From contig JAWKLX010000007.1 in NCBI GenBank assembly GCA_041392505.1, forward strand, positions 186,001 through 250,000: DNA of 64,000 bases, given 5' to 3'. The translations under genes were made by a program, and so were the position numbers. This document shows positions 18,546 through 27,067 of this stretch, one piece after another. A model generated the notes under the pieces. That model was not told the origin of the DNA and did not search any database. It saw nothing but the letters and a program-made list of their open reading frames with translations. Numbering within the stretch: the first letter of the stretch is position 1; each line of letters begins with the position of its first letter. Origin of the DNA: UBA6168 sp041392505 (GTDB lineage Bacteria; Bacteroidota; Bacteroidia; Chitinophagales; Saprospiraceae).

Positions 18546-18571
18546 GCCTGATAATCAAACGATTATCAGGC
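18546..18571 (-). terminator. Island-borne terminator for tRNA-Glu
   Basis: GCCTGATAATC (18546-18556) pairs perfectly with GATTATCAGGC (18561-18571). The A-rich stretch to its left gives a U tract on the minus strand. It is the first hairpin downstream of tRNA-Glu and lies inside the island, replacing the original terminator now at 6197-6233. Confidence 0.75.
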
Positions 18572-18578
18572 GTAGTTT

Positions 18579-18608
18579 GTAGCCCGTACGGGAATTGAAC
18601 CCGTGTTT
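18579..18608 (-). repeat. Attachment site, right end of island (within tRNA-Glu)
   Basis: This 30-base sequence is identical to 6252-6281. It covers the T arm and 3' acceptor strand of the intact tRNA-Glu gene plus one base beyond its 3' end. Confidence 0.9.
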
Positions 18609-18651
18609 CCGCCGTGAAAGGGCAGCGTCCTAACCCCTAGACGAACGGGCC
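18580..18651 (-). tRNA. tRNA-Glu (anticodon TTC)
   Basis: The minus strand folds as a standard 72-nt tRNA: acceptor GGCCCGT/ACGGGCT (one G-U pair), discriminator A, D arm GTCTAGGGGTTAGGAC, anticodon loop CTTTCAC with TTC, and T arm ACGGG-TTCAATT-CCCGT. No CCA is encoded. It was the integration target of the neighbouring island, and the island end restores its 3' end. Confidence 0.95.
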
Positions 18652-18690
18652 AAACGTTTTATGTAAATCGCTTTTCTTTGAAAGCGGGTG

Positions 18691-18720
18691 CAAATATAAA
18701 TGCTCAAATCAAATTTCCAA
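18691..18720 (-). promoter_or_regulatory. Promoter of tRNA-Glu
   Basis: On the minus strand, TTG (18720-18718), a 19-base spacer and TATATTTG (18698-18691) match the Bacteroidota -33/-7 consensus TTG-N19-TAnnTTTG. The -7 box ends 39 bp upstream of the mature tRNA 5' end. Confidence 0.75.
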
Positions 18721-18779
18721 CACCAACCCTAAATTTTTTTTTCAAACAAAAAGAATTACAGAAAGAGTTGCTCATTTTA

Positions 18780-18787
18780 TACTTTTG
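18780..18787 (+). promoter_or_regulatory. Candidate -7 box for gapA
   Basis: TACTTTTG fits the TAnnTTTG consensus about 200 bp upstream of gapA. No TTG lies at the usual -33 distance, so the assignment is tentative. It would give a leader of roughly 195 nt. Confidence 0.35.
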
Positions 18788-18986
18788 TGGCTCCAAATAA
18801 AACTTCACTTAACTTTCCTGTAAAACCTGCGTTCCAACGCATTCTTAATAAATTACTTCATATCTATCAACCAACATGGAATTGGTTAAAATAAAAAGTG
18901 CAAGCAAATCCTTTTGGGAAACAACTGATAAGGTAACCCGAACCGACACTTTTTAATTTTCCAATTTTCCAGATCAATGTACTATT

Positions 18987-19988
18987 ATGCCACCAATCAG
19001 AATTGCTATTAATGGTTTCGGACGAATTGGCCGATTGACAATGAGAAATCTCCTCAACAACAAAGGAGTTAAAGTTGTCGCCATCAACGATTTGACAGAT
19101 AATCACACCCTTGCCCACCTTTTCAAATATGACACCATGCATGGTCAGTTTGAAGGCAGTGTAAAGGCTGATGATGATTACCTATATATAAAAGGTCAAA
19201 AGATTCAATGCTCGGCCATCCGCAACCCAGCTGAATTGCCTTGGAAGAAACTGAAAGTTGACGTTGTGTTGGAGTGCACTGGCATTTTCCTTAGCCGTGA
19301 AAAAGCTCAATTGCACTTGGACGCAGGTGCAAGGAAAGTAGTCCTTTCTGCCCCACCAAAAGGGGATGATATTCCTACTTTCGTGATTGGTGCCAATCAT
19401 ACTAAAATCAAAAAAACTGACAACATCGTCTCAAACGCATCCTGCACAACCAACTGCTTGACGCCACTTATCATGATTTTGGATAAAAATTTTGGTGTAT
19501 CTCAGTTTGTCATGACGACTATCCACGCCTATACTTCAGACCAAAATATCCAGGATGCTCCTCACAAAGACTTGCGTCGCTCACGTGCGGCCGCCCAAAA
19601 CATTGTGCCTACCTCTACCGGTGCAGCTAATGCTGTTGTTTTAGTTGTACCCCATTTGAAAGGAAAATTTGTTGCACAAGCAGTCCGGGTACCGACAGCC
19701 ACAGGCTCGCTGACTGATTTGACTTGTGTTTTGAAGAAAAATGTGAGCGAGGCAGAAATCAACGCCGCTTTCGCTGCTGCAGCTGGAAAAGACTGGAAAG
19801 GGATCGTTGAATACACCGAAGATCCAATTGTATCCAGTGATATTGTGAAAAACCCACATTCTTGTATCTTTGACTCGAAACTGACTCAATCCAATGGTAA
19901 AATTTGCCGGGTTGTTGGTTGGTACGACAATGAAGCAGGTTACTCCGCCCGTTTGGCTGACTTGGCCGAAATGGTTGGAAAGAAATAA
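18987..19988 (+). CDS. gapA: Glyceraldehyde-3-phosphate dehydrogenase
   Basis: This glycolytic enzyme converts glyceraldehyde 3-phosphate to 1,3-bisphosphoglycerate with NAD+. The 333-residue protein shows the Rossmann motif IAINGFGRIGRLTMRNL at residues 5-21, the active-site SNASCTTNCLTPL with the catalytic Cys near residue 153, the His of TIHAYTSDQ, and WYDNEAGYSARLADL near the C-terminus. Length is normal. It is followed by a terminator and then pgk on the same strand, a common glycolytic pairing. Confidence 0.97.
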   Translation: MPPIRIAINGFGRIGRLTMRNLLNNKGVKVVAINDLTDNHTLAHLFKYDTMHGQFEGSVKADDDYLYIKGQKIQCSAIRNPAELPWKKLKVDVVLECTGIFLSREKAQLHLDAGARKVVLSAPPKGDDIPTFVIGANHTKIKKTDNIVSNASCTTNCLTPLIMILDKNFGVSQFVMTTIHAYTSDQNIQDAPHKDLRRSRAAAQNIVPTSTGAANAVVLVVPHLKGKFVAQAVRVPTATGSLTDLTCVLKKNVSEAEINAAFAAAAGKDWKGIVEYTEDPIVSSDIVKNPHSCIFDSKLTQSNGKICRVVGWYDNEAGYSARLADLAEMVGKK

Positions 19989-20008
19989 AGACTGAATTAG
20001 TATGAAAG

Positions 20009-20050
20009 AAGACACTGCCCGGCCTTGTTGCCGAGGGAGTGTCTTTTTAA
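20009..20050 (+). terminator. Terminator after gapA
   Basis: AAGACACT (20009-20016) pairs with AGTGTCTT (20038-20045). The inner part is GC-rich and a short T run follows. It lies 21 bp past the gapA stop codon and separates it from pgk. Confidence 0.65.
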
Positions 20051-20117
20051 TTTGTAGTTGGCCATTTACTGTTGGTGTCTCCCAATAGCTGGTCGCCAAA
20101 ATTCAACACCTTTTATC

Positions 20118-21320
20118 ATGACCATTGATTTTAACAACAAAAAAGCACTCGTCCGTGTAGACTTCAATGTGCCACTCGACAAGGATTTCAACATCACTGA
20201 TGATACCCGGATAGAAATGGCATTGCCGACCATCAAACACATATTGAATCATGGAGGTTCGGTTATATTGATGTCGCACTTGGGCAGGCCCCTAAAAAAA
20301 CTGAAAGAAGATGGCTCGGTCGATGTGGAGAAATTTACACTTCGTCACTTAGTCCCGCATTTATCAAAAGTATTGGGCCTGGAGGTGAAATTTTCTTCGC
20401 AAACAGTAGGGGAGGAGTCCTCTCGATTGGCTGCCTCTTTGAAGCCGGGCGAAGTGTTGCTTTTGGAAAATACCCGTTTCCAGAAAGAGGAGGAAAAAGG
20501 CGATGAGGCTTTTTCCGAAAAATTGGCTGCCCTTGGAGATGTTTATGTTAATGATGCTTTTGGAACCGCACATCGGGCACATGCTTCGACAACCATTGTT
20601 GCTAAATATTTTTCACCAGAAAACCGAACGTTTGGATTTTTGATGAAAAATGAAGTCGAAAATGCGAACAAAGTTTTGAGCAACCCAGAGCGCCCGCTGA
20701 CGGCTATCACGGGCGGTGCCAAAGTTTCTGATAAAATTCTTTTGTTGGAACGTTTCCTTGGATTAGTGGACCACATCATTATCGGTGGTGGCATGGCTTA
20801 TACTTTTGTCAAGGCACAAGGTGGAAATATTGGTAACTCACTTTTTGAGGAGGACCGCTTGGAGTTGGCCAAAGAGCTTTTGGAAAAGGCCAAGGAACAA
20901 GGTGTCAGCATTCATTTGCCGGTGGACAGTGTTTGCGCTGATGCTTTTAGCAATGATGCTAATTTAAAAAATACCCTGAGTGCGGATGTGCCTGACGGCT
21001 ATATGGGGCTCGACATTGGCGAGGAGGCAAGAAAAGCATTTTCTAAAGTCATTATGGCTTCCAAGACTATTATTTGGAACGGCCCAATGGGAGTTTTTGA
21101 AATGTCCAATTTTGCCGAAGGCACAAAAACCATTGCTAAAGCAGTGGCTGCGGCTACCAAGAATGGGGCATTCTCCTTGGTTGGTGGAGGTGATAGCGTT
21201 GCGGCTGTCAATCAAATGGGGTTGGCTGATGAAGTTAGTTTTGTTTCTACTGGTGGCGGTGCGATGTTGGAGATGCTGGAAGGGAAGGAGTTGCCCGGTA
21301 TCAAGGCAATTACCGGGTGA
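20118..21320 (+). CDS. pgk: Phosphoglycerate kinase
   Basis: The product transfers phosphate from 1,3-bisphosphoglycerate to ADP, the step after GapA. I place the start at the ATG at 20118 (MTIDFNNKKALVRVDFNVPL), giving 400 residues, the usual length. An in-frame ATG at 20058 would add 20 unconserved residues and lies against the gapA terminator. Substrate-binding motifs are RVDFNVPL, ILMSHLGRP, and YVNDAFGTAHRAHAST. The nucleotide-binding C-lobe includes WNGPMGVFE and the glycine-rich LVGGGDSVAAVN. It ends at a strong two-way terminator. Confidence 0.96.
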   Translation: MTIDFNNKKALVRVDFNVPLDKDFNITDDTRIEMALPTIKHILNHGGSVILMSHLGRPLKKLKEDGSVDVEKFTLRHLVPHLSKVLGLEVKFSSQTVGEESSRLAASLKPGEVLLLENTRFQKEEEKGDEAFSEKLAALGDVYVNDAFGTAHRAHASTTIVAKYFSPENRTFGFLMKNEVENANKVLSNPERPLTAITGGAKVSDKILLLERFLGLVDHIIIGGGMAYTFVKAQGGNIGNSLFEEDRLELAKELLEKAKEQGVSIHLPVDSVCADAFSNDANLKNTLSADVPDGYMGLDIGEEARKAFSKVIMASKTIIWNGPMGVFEMSNFAEGTKTIAKAVAAATKNGAFSLVGGGDSVAAVNQMGLADEVSFVSTGGGAMLEMLEGKELPGIKAITG

Positions 21321-21344
21321 TACGTTGATGTCTTAGTTGGGGAG

Positions 21345-21374
21345 GGGAGGTGAAAAACAGTATTTTCACCTCCC
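21345..21374. terminator. Bidirectional terminator between pgk and the CHAT gene
   Basis: GGGAGGTGAAAA (21345-21356) pairs perfectly with TTTTCACCTCCC (21363-21374). It lies between two convergent genes and can serve both. Confidence 0.8.
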
Positions 21375-21378
21375 AGCC

Positions 21379-24300
21379 TCACAATTCTTTTTGTAAAATT
21401 TTTCTGTCAGAAAATTTTATTTCCCTTGTTTTGTAAAGCCAGAAAACTGGTACAAAAGCGATAGCGATTATAATAAAAGACCACCAGGGCCAACCACTGA
21501 TTATTGACTCCATGTCACCCACAGGGACGAATGCCGCCCAAAAAAGTGGGTGCATCCGATTGTTGCCAATATTGGATTGCATATAGGCTAATTTAGACTC
21601 CCTCAGTGCTACATCTTTTGGTTTTCCCTCCTTCATGTATTTATAAAAATCTACCATAATATTGGCCGACGCATTATCATCGATACTCCAAAGGGTCGTC
21701 ACGATGCTGGCTGCCCCTGCGTAGGAAAATCCCCTGGCCAGGCTGACGATGCCTTCCCCTCTTTGGAGTTCACCGATTCCCGTTTCGCAGGCACTCAAAA
21801 CAACCAATGAGGCAGGGATCCGCATGTTATAGAGATTTTTTACAAACAATAATTCATTTTCGATACTATCAGCTGTTTGATAAAAAGCGAGGTAGGAATA
21901 ATCCCCGTGTTGATCGTTAGATTTTCCATGGGTGGCCAAATGCAATATGCCCGCTTTTGGTGCGTATTTCATAAAATTTTCCTCGGTAGCCATACTATCC
22001 AAAAAGAGTTGTCCGCCCATCATTTCATGAATTTGAGTTGCTTCTTGCACATTGAAGCGCAATTGGCCGAGCACTGCTCTCCAAGGATCGTTGCTTCTGC
22101 TCACATTTAAAGTATCACCATAGTAAACTGGTGCAAATGCAATAAATGGGCTTTTCCGATGGTGGCCCTTTTTCATTTCGTCCAAAAGGGTCGCAGAATA
22201 GCTGTAACTGATGCTGTATTTATTGATCAGGAATTTGAAGGATTCAAAATTGTTGTAAAATTCGGTAGGTTCTGAGAGCAGGGCATCAAACGGCAAATAG
22301 CCAAGAGTACCACCGGGGACAATGATCAGGGAATTGGTAGCAATTTTATCAGCAATTGGTTCAAAGATTAATTGGTACAATTCATAACCGATATTAGCCA
22401 ATTTTTGATTGAGATATGCAGCATTCGAATCTGCGGGATTGAATTTGTAAATGCTATTTCTAAATTCCTCGACCCATATTTCTAATGGGAAATCTTTGTC
22501 AATGTGGATTAATTCAAATTGGTTTTTGGAAACAACGAAGGCGAAAAGGTTATCCTCGCCAACAAAATAGGAGATCATGGTTTGATCGGGCCTAATCAGT
22601 TGGTTTTGGATCTTTTCTATTGAAACAATTTTTGGTTCATATTGCATTTTGAAATACTCCTCATGGTGCTCTTTAAAATAATTGGAAAGCTCGTGCTGAC
22701 GTTCGTAAAGTTGGAAAATACGGTCGTTGACTTGTTTCAAAATTCGGGGGTCGCCGGATTCATTTTTTAGTTCTTCTTCAAAGCGCAGTTTTTCCAAAAA
22801 AGAAAGATCGGTCTTGTATTGCCGTTCCAAGTCTAACAAGCTATCTGGTATGCCAGCGAAACGTTCGGCGTCTACCGAACGAATGGCTTCCATCAATAAA
22901 ATGGCATTGCTTTGCTCCGAGATTTGGAAGGCCTCCTCCCAGTATTCGACTTGGTTGGTTGCTTCTTTCAATTCGTTTTTGACCAAAATGGCTTTTTCAT
23001 AAATCAGGTAAAAATTATCCTGCAAAGCCAACCTGGAGCCTGGTTGCTCCAAGGATGTTTTGATGAAATTGATCAAAGAAATGGCCTTGCCAAGGATTTG
23101 ATCGGCACTTTCTAAGTAATTCAGTTTCTCGTTCCTCAAAAATTGATCGTAGAGCCAAGATCCATGTGTCTGGAAAATTCGGAGCAGTACAATGGGTGAG
23201 TAAACCTTCTCAAATTCATTCTCCTGTGTTTGATCAAAGTTGATCGCTTGATATGCCTGAGATATGAATTCTTCGAAGCATACCTCATCCAAATGGCAGG
23301 CAATGGCCAATAGTGCAAAGGCATCAGCTACTTCAGCATGTTTGTTCCCGTAAATGTTTAGCCTTATGTTTTTAGCTTTTTCAAAAAATGCATAAGCCTC
23401 TTCATACTCCTTTCTGGCAAGATGTACTTTGCCGATTCGAGCATAAGAATTGGCGACATCTGGGTCATTTGTATTTAACTTCTGGGCATTGATCTTCAGT
23501 GCTTCTTCGTATTGATGGAGCGCTTCATTGAGGTTGCCGATTTTTTCGTAATAATTGCCAAGCCCATTCCTTACATCTGCGATCTCACTGGGAGCAATAT
23601 TTTTTAGTTTTTTAAAAACAGATAAACTCTTTTGATAATATTCAAACGCTCGTTCATAATCAAGTTTTTCCAAAAAGCAATTGCCCATATACAATAGTGT
23701 CCTTCCTACTTTTGGATTGTTAGCTCCAAAATTTGACTCTCTGATCGAGAGGGCTTTTCCAAAATAGGAAATTGCTTTGTCCCAATCACCTTTGTCTTGC
23801 AACAATAGTCCAATGTTGGCATAAATGTTAGCCGTTTCGGGATGCTTGCCACTACCATACCTTTCGTATATTTTTAAGCTTCTTTCCAAATAATCCAAGG
23901 CAGATCTATGGTTGCCCATGCTATTGTAGACAGCTCCTTTGTTGTTGTACAAGCCAGCAAAATTTGCAGAATTGGGCGGATAGAGACTGTCTAGTATCAT
24001 CTCTGCCGAATCCAGATGTAAAATGGCATTTTCAAATTGATTGAGGTTGTAATAGAGCGTTCCAAGATTGTCGAAATTGTCTGCGGTTTTTTTGTTATAA
24101 AAACCGAGCGTAACCAGATTGTGACCAAGAGCCAACCGATAAGTTGCCATGGCCGCCTCGGAATCCCCCAATGCCTGCTGCGCTATACCCACATTATTAT
24201 AAAAATCGCCAATCTCATCAGAATTGGAGGAAAGGCTGATTTTTAGTGCTTTATTGAAATATTGCTGCGCCAGCTCATATTGATGTCGTCCAAAATAATA

Positions 24301-24690
24301 GCCCCCCAGGCCATTGTATGCCTTGGCTAATTCTGGATGTTTATCATTAAGTTGTAATTCAGCCAGTCTTACAGCCTTTTTTTCAAAGAAAAAACTCTCT
24401 TCATACTGGCCCCAACGGCGGTAGAAATATCCTAATGTTCGATAATTTGAAACTAGTTGTTCATAAGGCACGGGGATTTGAACCTGTTGGAGGTTTAGTG
24501 CCTTTTTTCTAAAAAGGACAGCATTCTTGTAATCCCCTAATTCACCCAAGCTATCAGAAATAGAAATATACTGGTTGATCAAGGACAGATCACTTTGCTG
24601 TCCCAATACCTTATTTAATAGGTTTGGAAAAATATTTAGAATGATAATAAACAGCCAGAATCTCATAGAAGGGAAATAGAATGAACGCAA
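21379..24690 (-). CDS. TPR-repeat CHAT-domain (caspase-like) protein, membrane anchored
   Basis: The 1103-residue protein has an N-terminal hydrophobic segment (FWLFIIILNIFPNLLNKVLG), about ten TPR repeats across residues ~60-480 (e.g. AKAYNGLGGYYFGRHQYELA, ANIYANIGLLLQDKGDWDKA) and a helical linker. A CHAT peptidase domain follows at about 790-1060, with a TM segment near the C-terminus (WWSFIIIAIAFVPVFWLY). The expected catalytic dyad is present: His921 in LHLATHGKS and Cys968 in LSACETG. CHAT is the clan CD caspase/separase fold. The predicted topology puts the TPR and CHAT parts outside the cytoplasm, held by the C-terminal helix. The start may instead be the ATG at 24666. It stands alone with no adjacent substrate gene, so its target is unknown. 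Confidence 0.88.
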   Translation of the reverse strand: MRSFYFPSMRFWLFIIILNIFPNLLNKVLGQQSDLSLINQYISISDSLGELGDYKNAVLFRKKALNLQQVQIPVPYEQLVSNYRTLGYFYRRWGQYEESFFFEKKAVRLAELQLNDKHPELAKAYNGLGGYYFGRHQYELAQQYFNKALKISLSSNSDEIGDFYNNVGIAQQALGDSEAAMATYRLALGHNLVTLGFYNKKTADNFDNLGTLYYNLNQFENAILHLDSAEMILDSLYPPNSANFAGLYNNKGAVYNSMGNHRSALDYLERSLKIYERYGSGKHPETANIYANIGLLLQDKGDWDKAISYFGKALSIRESNFGANNPKVGRTLLYMGNCFLEKLDYERAFEYYQKSLSVFKKLKNIAPSEIADVRNGLGNYYEKIGNLNEALHQYEEALKINAQKLNTNDPDVANSYARIGKVHLARKEYEEAYAFFEKAKNIRLNIYGNKHAEVADAFALLAIACHLDEVCFEEFISQAYQAINFDQTQENEFEKVYSPIVLLRIFQTHGSWLYDQFLRNEKLNYLESADQILGKAISLINFIKTSLEQPGSRLALQDNFYLIYEKAILVKNELKEATNQVEYWEEAFQISEQSNAILLMEAIRSVDAERFAGIPDSLLDLERQYKTDLSFLEKLRFEEELKNESGDPRILKQVNDRIFQLYERQHELSNYFKEHHEEYFKMQYEPKIVSIEKIQNQLIRPDQTMISYFVGEDNLFAFVVSKNQFELIHIDKDFPLEIWVEEFRNSIYKFNPADSNAAYLNQKLANIGYELYQLIFEPIADKIATNSLIIVPGGTLGYLPFDALLSEPTEFYNNFESFKFLINKYSISYSYSATLLDEMKKGHHRKSPFIAFAPVYYGDTLNVSRSNDPWRAVLGQLRFNVQEATQIHEMMGGQLFLDSMATEENFMKYAPKAGILHLATHGKSNDQHGDYSYLAFYQTADSIENELLFVKNLYNMRIPASLVVLSACETGIGELQRGEGIVSLARGFSYAGAASIVTTLWSIDDNASANIMVDFYKYMKEGKPKDVALRESKLAYMQSNIGNNRMHPLFWAAFVPVGDMESIISGWPWWSFIIIAIAFVPVFWLYKTREIKFSDRKILQKEL

Positions 24691-24865
24691 ATTTTGTCAA
24701 AATACCTGTAAATCAACATGTTTCATGCAGATTTTTGTTATCTCTATGCAAAACAGGAGTAATGTAGAAGATATTGCATCAAATATTGAAAAATGGGGCG
24801 TTCATTATTAGAACTTCTTAACGATATTTGTGAACTTGGTATAAACATGATTTAATTCAATCAAA

Positions 24866-25525
24866 ATGAAAAAAAACGTATTGATTTCTGGTGCAATGAA
24901 TAAATCAGGAATGGCCATAGCAAAAGCCTTCCGAAAAGAGGGGTTTTATGTGTATGGTTTGGATAAAAAAGAGGATTATGAAAGTATTTGCGACAGGTCA
25001 TTTAGATTTAACTTAGAAGAATTTGTTTCAAATGCAGATTATCGGATTCGCTTTACTCAGATATTTGATGAAATTATACCGAACTTAAATGTCTTGGTTA
25101 ATAATGAGGAAGTCGTTTTTGAAGGGCGATTGAATGAGGTACAATTGGAGCAATGGCAACAGTCCATCAATGTAAATCTAACTGGACCAATGATGTTGTG
25201 CAAGTTCTTTTTAAATAGACTTGAAAAATCAAAAGGATCGATTGTAAACATAATAAACCTGTCAAGTCAGAAAGAGATAGAAGGGGGCATTTCATATTAT
25301 ACTTCGAGAATGGCATTGTTGCAACTCACAAAAGCAATGGCAATTGATTTGAAAGAGAAAGTGAGAGTTAACAGTATTTGCTTTGACCCTTACCGTAAAA
25401 ACCAAAGGGGCGTTCATGGAGAAATAAAAGAGGAAAAGCTATCCAACGAAATCGGAAGATTGTCTGCAATTCTTTCGATGGAAGAAGTGGGATACCTTTC
25501 TGGTGAAAATATCAACCTAGGGTAA
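24866..25525 (+). CDS. Short-chain dehydrogenase/reductase-like protein with degenerate active site
   Basis: The 219-residue Rossmann-fold protein has the SDR layout: VLISGAMNKSGMAIAKAFRK at the N-terminus, VLVNNEEVV, INVNLTGPMMLCKFFL, and INLSSQ followed by the catalytic-loop region GISYYTSRMALLQLTKAMA. Key positions deviate. The TGxxxGxG loop reads SGAMNKSG, NNAG reads NNEE, and the YxxxK motif reads Y144-Y-T-S-R148, with Arg in place of the catalytic Lys. It is also ~30 residues shorter than usual. It may be a non-enzymatic or altered SDR. Its position just upstream of the LytTR regulator may be coincidental. Confidence 0.75.
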   Translation: MKKNVLISGAMNKSGMAIAKAFRKEGFYVYGLDKKEDYESICDRSFRFNLEEFVSNADYRIRFTQIFDEIIPNLNVLVNNEEVVFEGRLNEVQLEQWQQSINVNLTGPMMLCKFFLNRLEKSKGSIVNIINLSSQKEIEGGISYYTSRMALLQLTKAMAIDLKEKVRVNSICFDPYRKNQRGVHGEIKEEKLSNEIGRLSAILSMEEVGYLSGENINLG

Positions 25526-25733
25526 TTTTCAATACTCATTTGGGTAAAAAAAAAGTTGTCAAGATTATTAATGTTTTATAAATATGTAATAGCTTGTATT
25601 AAAATAATTTCCATAGAAATATTCTGACCACTTATAAGTCTGTGATTTTCAGCAGCGATATATCTATTCAAAAAGTTTTATATTTTAATGTGCAGACATT
25701 AACTTTGCCCTAAACAAACACACCCATTCTTCT

Positions 25734-26549
25734 ATGGTCTTACATGTACCAACCGAAACACTAGTTCGCTCAAAAAAGACATCTGTGATAAATGCCATCA
25801 TCGTTGAGGACGAGATAAGAAGTATGAACAATCTCAAGAACTTACTGGATGCCCACTGTCCAGAAGTCAACGTCATAGGTGATGCTATTAATGTTGAAGA
25901 GGGTCTTGACTTATTCGAAGATCCAAATTTCAAACCCGACCTTGCTTTTCTTGATATCAGTCTTACCGATGGGCTTGTATTTAAGATGCTCGACGAACTA
26001 AGACCGATAAATTTTGAGATAATTTTCATAACTGCATACAATGAGCATGCTATAAAAGCATGTGAATATAGTTCGATAGGCTATATATTAAAGCCGATAA
26101 ACCCTGATGAGTTGGTACAGGCTGTCAGTCGAGTGAAATTGACAGAAAAGGACAATAAAATTGACCAAAGAATGGAAATTTTCAATAAGCAATTGAATGG
26201 GACCAATGCTTTTGAAAAAATGAGTATTTCGGCTATTGATGGGATTTATTTCGTGAGTATCAAAGATATAGTTCGGTTCGAAGCAGAAGACAATTACACA
26301 CATATTTTTCTACAAAATGGAGACAGAATCACTGCTTCCCGTACAATCAAAGCGTATGAAGACATGCTAGAGAGCATGAATTTTTATCGTGTTCACAAAC
26401 GGCACGTTATCAATCTGAATTATATGAGAAAGTTCATCAAAGGTGATGGGGGTTACCTTGTGATGGACGATGGAAAAAAAATCGAAGTATCCAGGAGGCG
26501 ACGCCCTGCTTTTATGGAGCAGATGCGTAGGCTGGAAGAAGGTTTATAA
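25734..26549 (+). CDS. LytTR-family response regulator
   Basis: This 271-residue two-component regulator has a receiver domain at residues ~18-135 with acidic pocket Glu26-Asp27, phosphoacceptor Asp74 (LAFLDISL), the Thr of FITAYNEHA and the Lys of YILKPINPDE. A LytTR DNA-binding domain at ~165-270 includes DIVRFEAEDNYTHIFLQNG, FYRVHKRHVINLNYM and the C-terminal VSRRRRPAFMEQM. LytTR proteins bind direct repeats about 21 bp apart, and such repeats occur at 29364-29431 and 29815-29841. The probable cognate kinase is the TPR-LytS protein at 27161. The N-terminal ~15 residues are not conserved, so the start is uncertain. Confidence 0.92.
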   Translation: MVLHVPTETLVRSKKTSVINAIIVEDEIRSMNNLKNLLDAHCPEVNVIGDAINVEEGLDLFEDPNFKPDLAFLDISLTDGLVFKMLDELRPINFEIIFITAYNEHAIKACEYSSIGYILKPINPDELVQAVSRVKLTEKDNKIDQRMEIFNKQLNGTNAFEKMSISAIDGIYFVSIKDIVRFEAEDNYTHIFLQNGDRITASRTIKAYEDMLESMNFYRVHKRHVINLNYMRKFIKGDGGYLVMDDGKKIEVSRRRRPAFMEQMRRLEEGL

Positions 26550-26705
26550 ACTGAATTCTTACACATTATGACCTGACAAGTGCGATTTCAAAAGTGCATC
26601 ATGGGATTAATTGGCTTTAAGAAATACATTTATTTGTAAAAAAATAATGTATGGCTTTTCTTGTTTTTTTTGCATACTACACTATTATCAGCCAATAAAT
26701 ACCCT

Positions 26706-26713
26706 TAGATTTG
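26706..26713 (+). promoter_or_regulatory. -7 box upstream of the small peptide gene
   Basis: TAGATTTG matches TAnnTTTG. It would start a transcript near 26720, about 40 nt before the peptide ATG and ending at the 27068 hairpin. No clear -33 box was found. Confidence 0.5.
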
Positions 26714-26761
26714 TTCTTTTGAGGAGTCATAGCGCTTGTCTGTCATTCAACAGGAAACACT

Positions 26762-26986
26762 ATGATGGGCTTTTTTACTAAAAAAAATTATACTATGAAG
26801 GAGGCTACCAACAAAGGCAAAGGCAAAAACGGTATTGACAACCTTGAACATTTCAACAAAATTCAGAAAAATAGGATGAACGAATTCCTTGGAGGTTCTG
26901 ATAATTTAAATGTTGATACAAAGAAACGAGGTTTTTTCTCCTGGTTGTCAGGACCAAAGCCATGTGATGGGGATTTACCTCATTGA
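26762..26986 (+). CDS. Small peptide with Gly-Gly motif, unknown function
   Basis: The 74-residue ORF has its own -7 box and terminator. An in-frame ATG at 26795 would give 63 residues. The N-terminal half is basic and helical (HFNKIQKNRMNEF), then comes LGGSDNLNVD and a short C-terminal part with aromatic, Pro and one Cys residue (KKRGFFSWLSGPKPCDGDL). The NEFLGG boundary resembles the double-glycine leader cleaved by C39 peptidase transporters in bacteriocins and signal peptides, but no such transporter is in the window. Lying between a response regulator and a histidine kinase, it could be a signalling peptide. I recognise no family. Confidence 0.5.
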   Translation: MMGFFTKKNYTMKEATNKGKGKNGIDNLEHFNKIQKNRMNEFLGGSDNLNVDTKKRGFFSWLSGPKPCDGDLPH

Positions 26987-27067
26987 TTTGGTACCTTAGA
27001 CATTAACTGCACGTTTTGTTTCTCCATTTCTTTTTTGGGGAACTTTACTACTCATACAATACTGAGA

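Larger units (their letters stand above)
6252..18608. mobile_element. Integrated genomic island in tRNA-Glu carrying a type I restriction system
   Basis: A 12.4-kb element is bounded by a perfect 30-bp direct repeat made from the tRNA-Glu 3' end. Cargo in order: tyrosine integrase, unrecognised element protein, HTH excisionase-like protein, decayed rolling-circle-type Rep, hsdM, hsdS, HipA-like kinase, HipA N-domain protein, hsdR. TTTGTTAC repeats lie just inside both ends, as expected for integrase arm sites. All genes read left to right. No conjugation or relaxase genes remain. The degenerate integrase and broken rep suggest it is now fixed in the chromosome. Confidence 0.88.

Noticed and set aside
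18876..18956. A 26-codon frame just upstream of gapA that could be a leader peptide
   Set aside because: There is no regulatory codon run or attenuator hairpin next to it; a chance frame is more likely.
26580..26605. Direct repeat of AAGTGC upstream of the small peptide gene as a regulator site
   Set aside because: Spacing is about 17 bp and there is no match to ACCGTT; I could not support it as a LytTR site.
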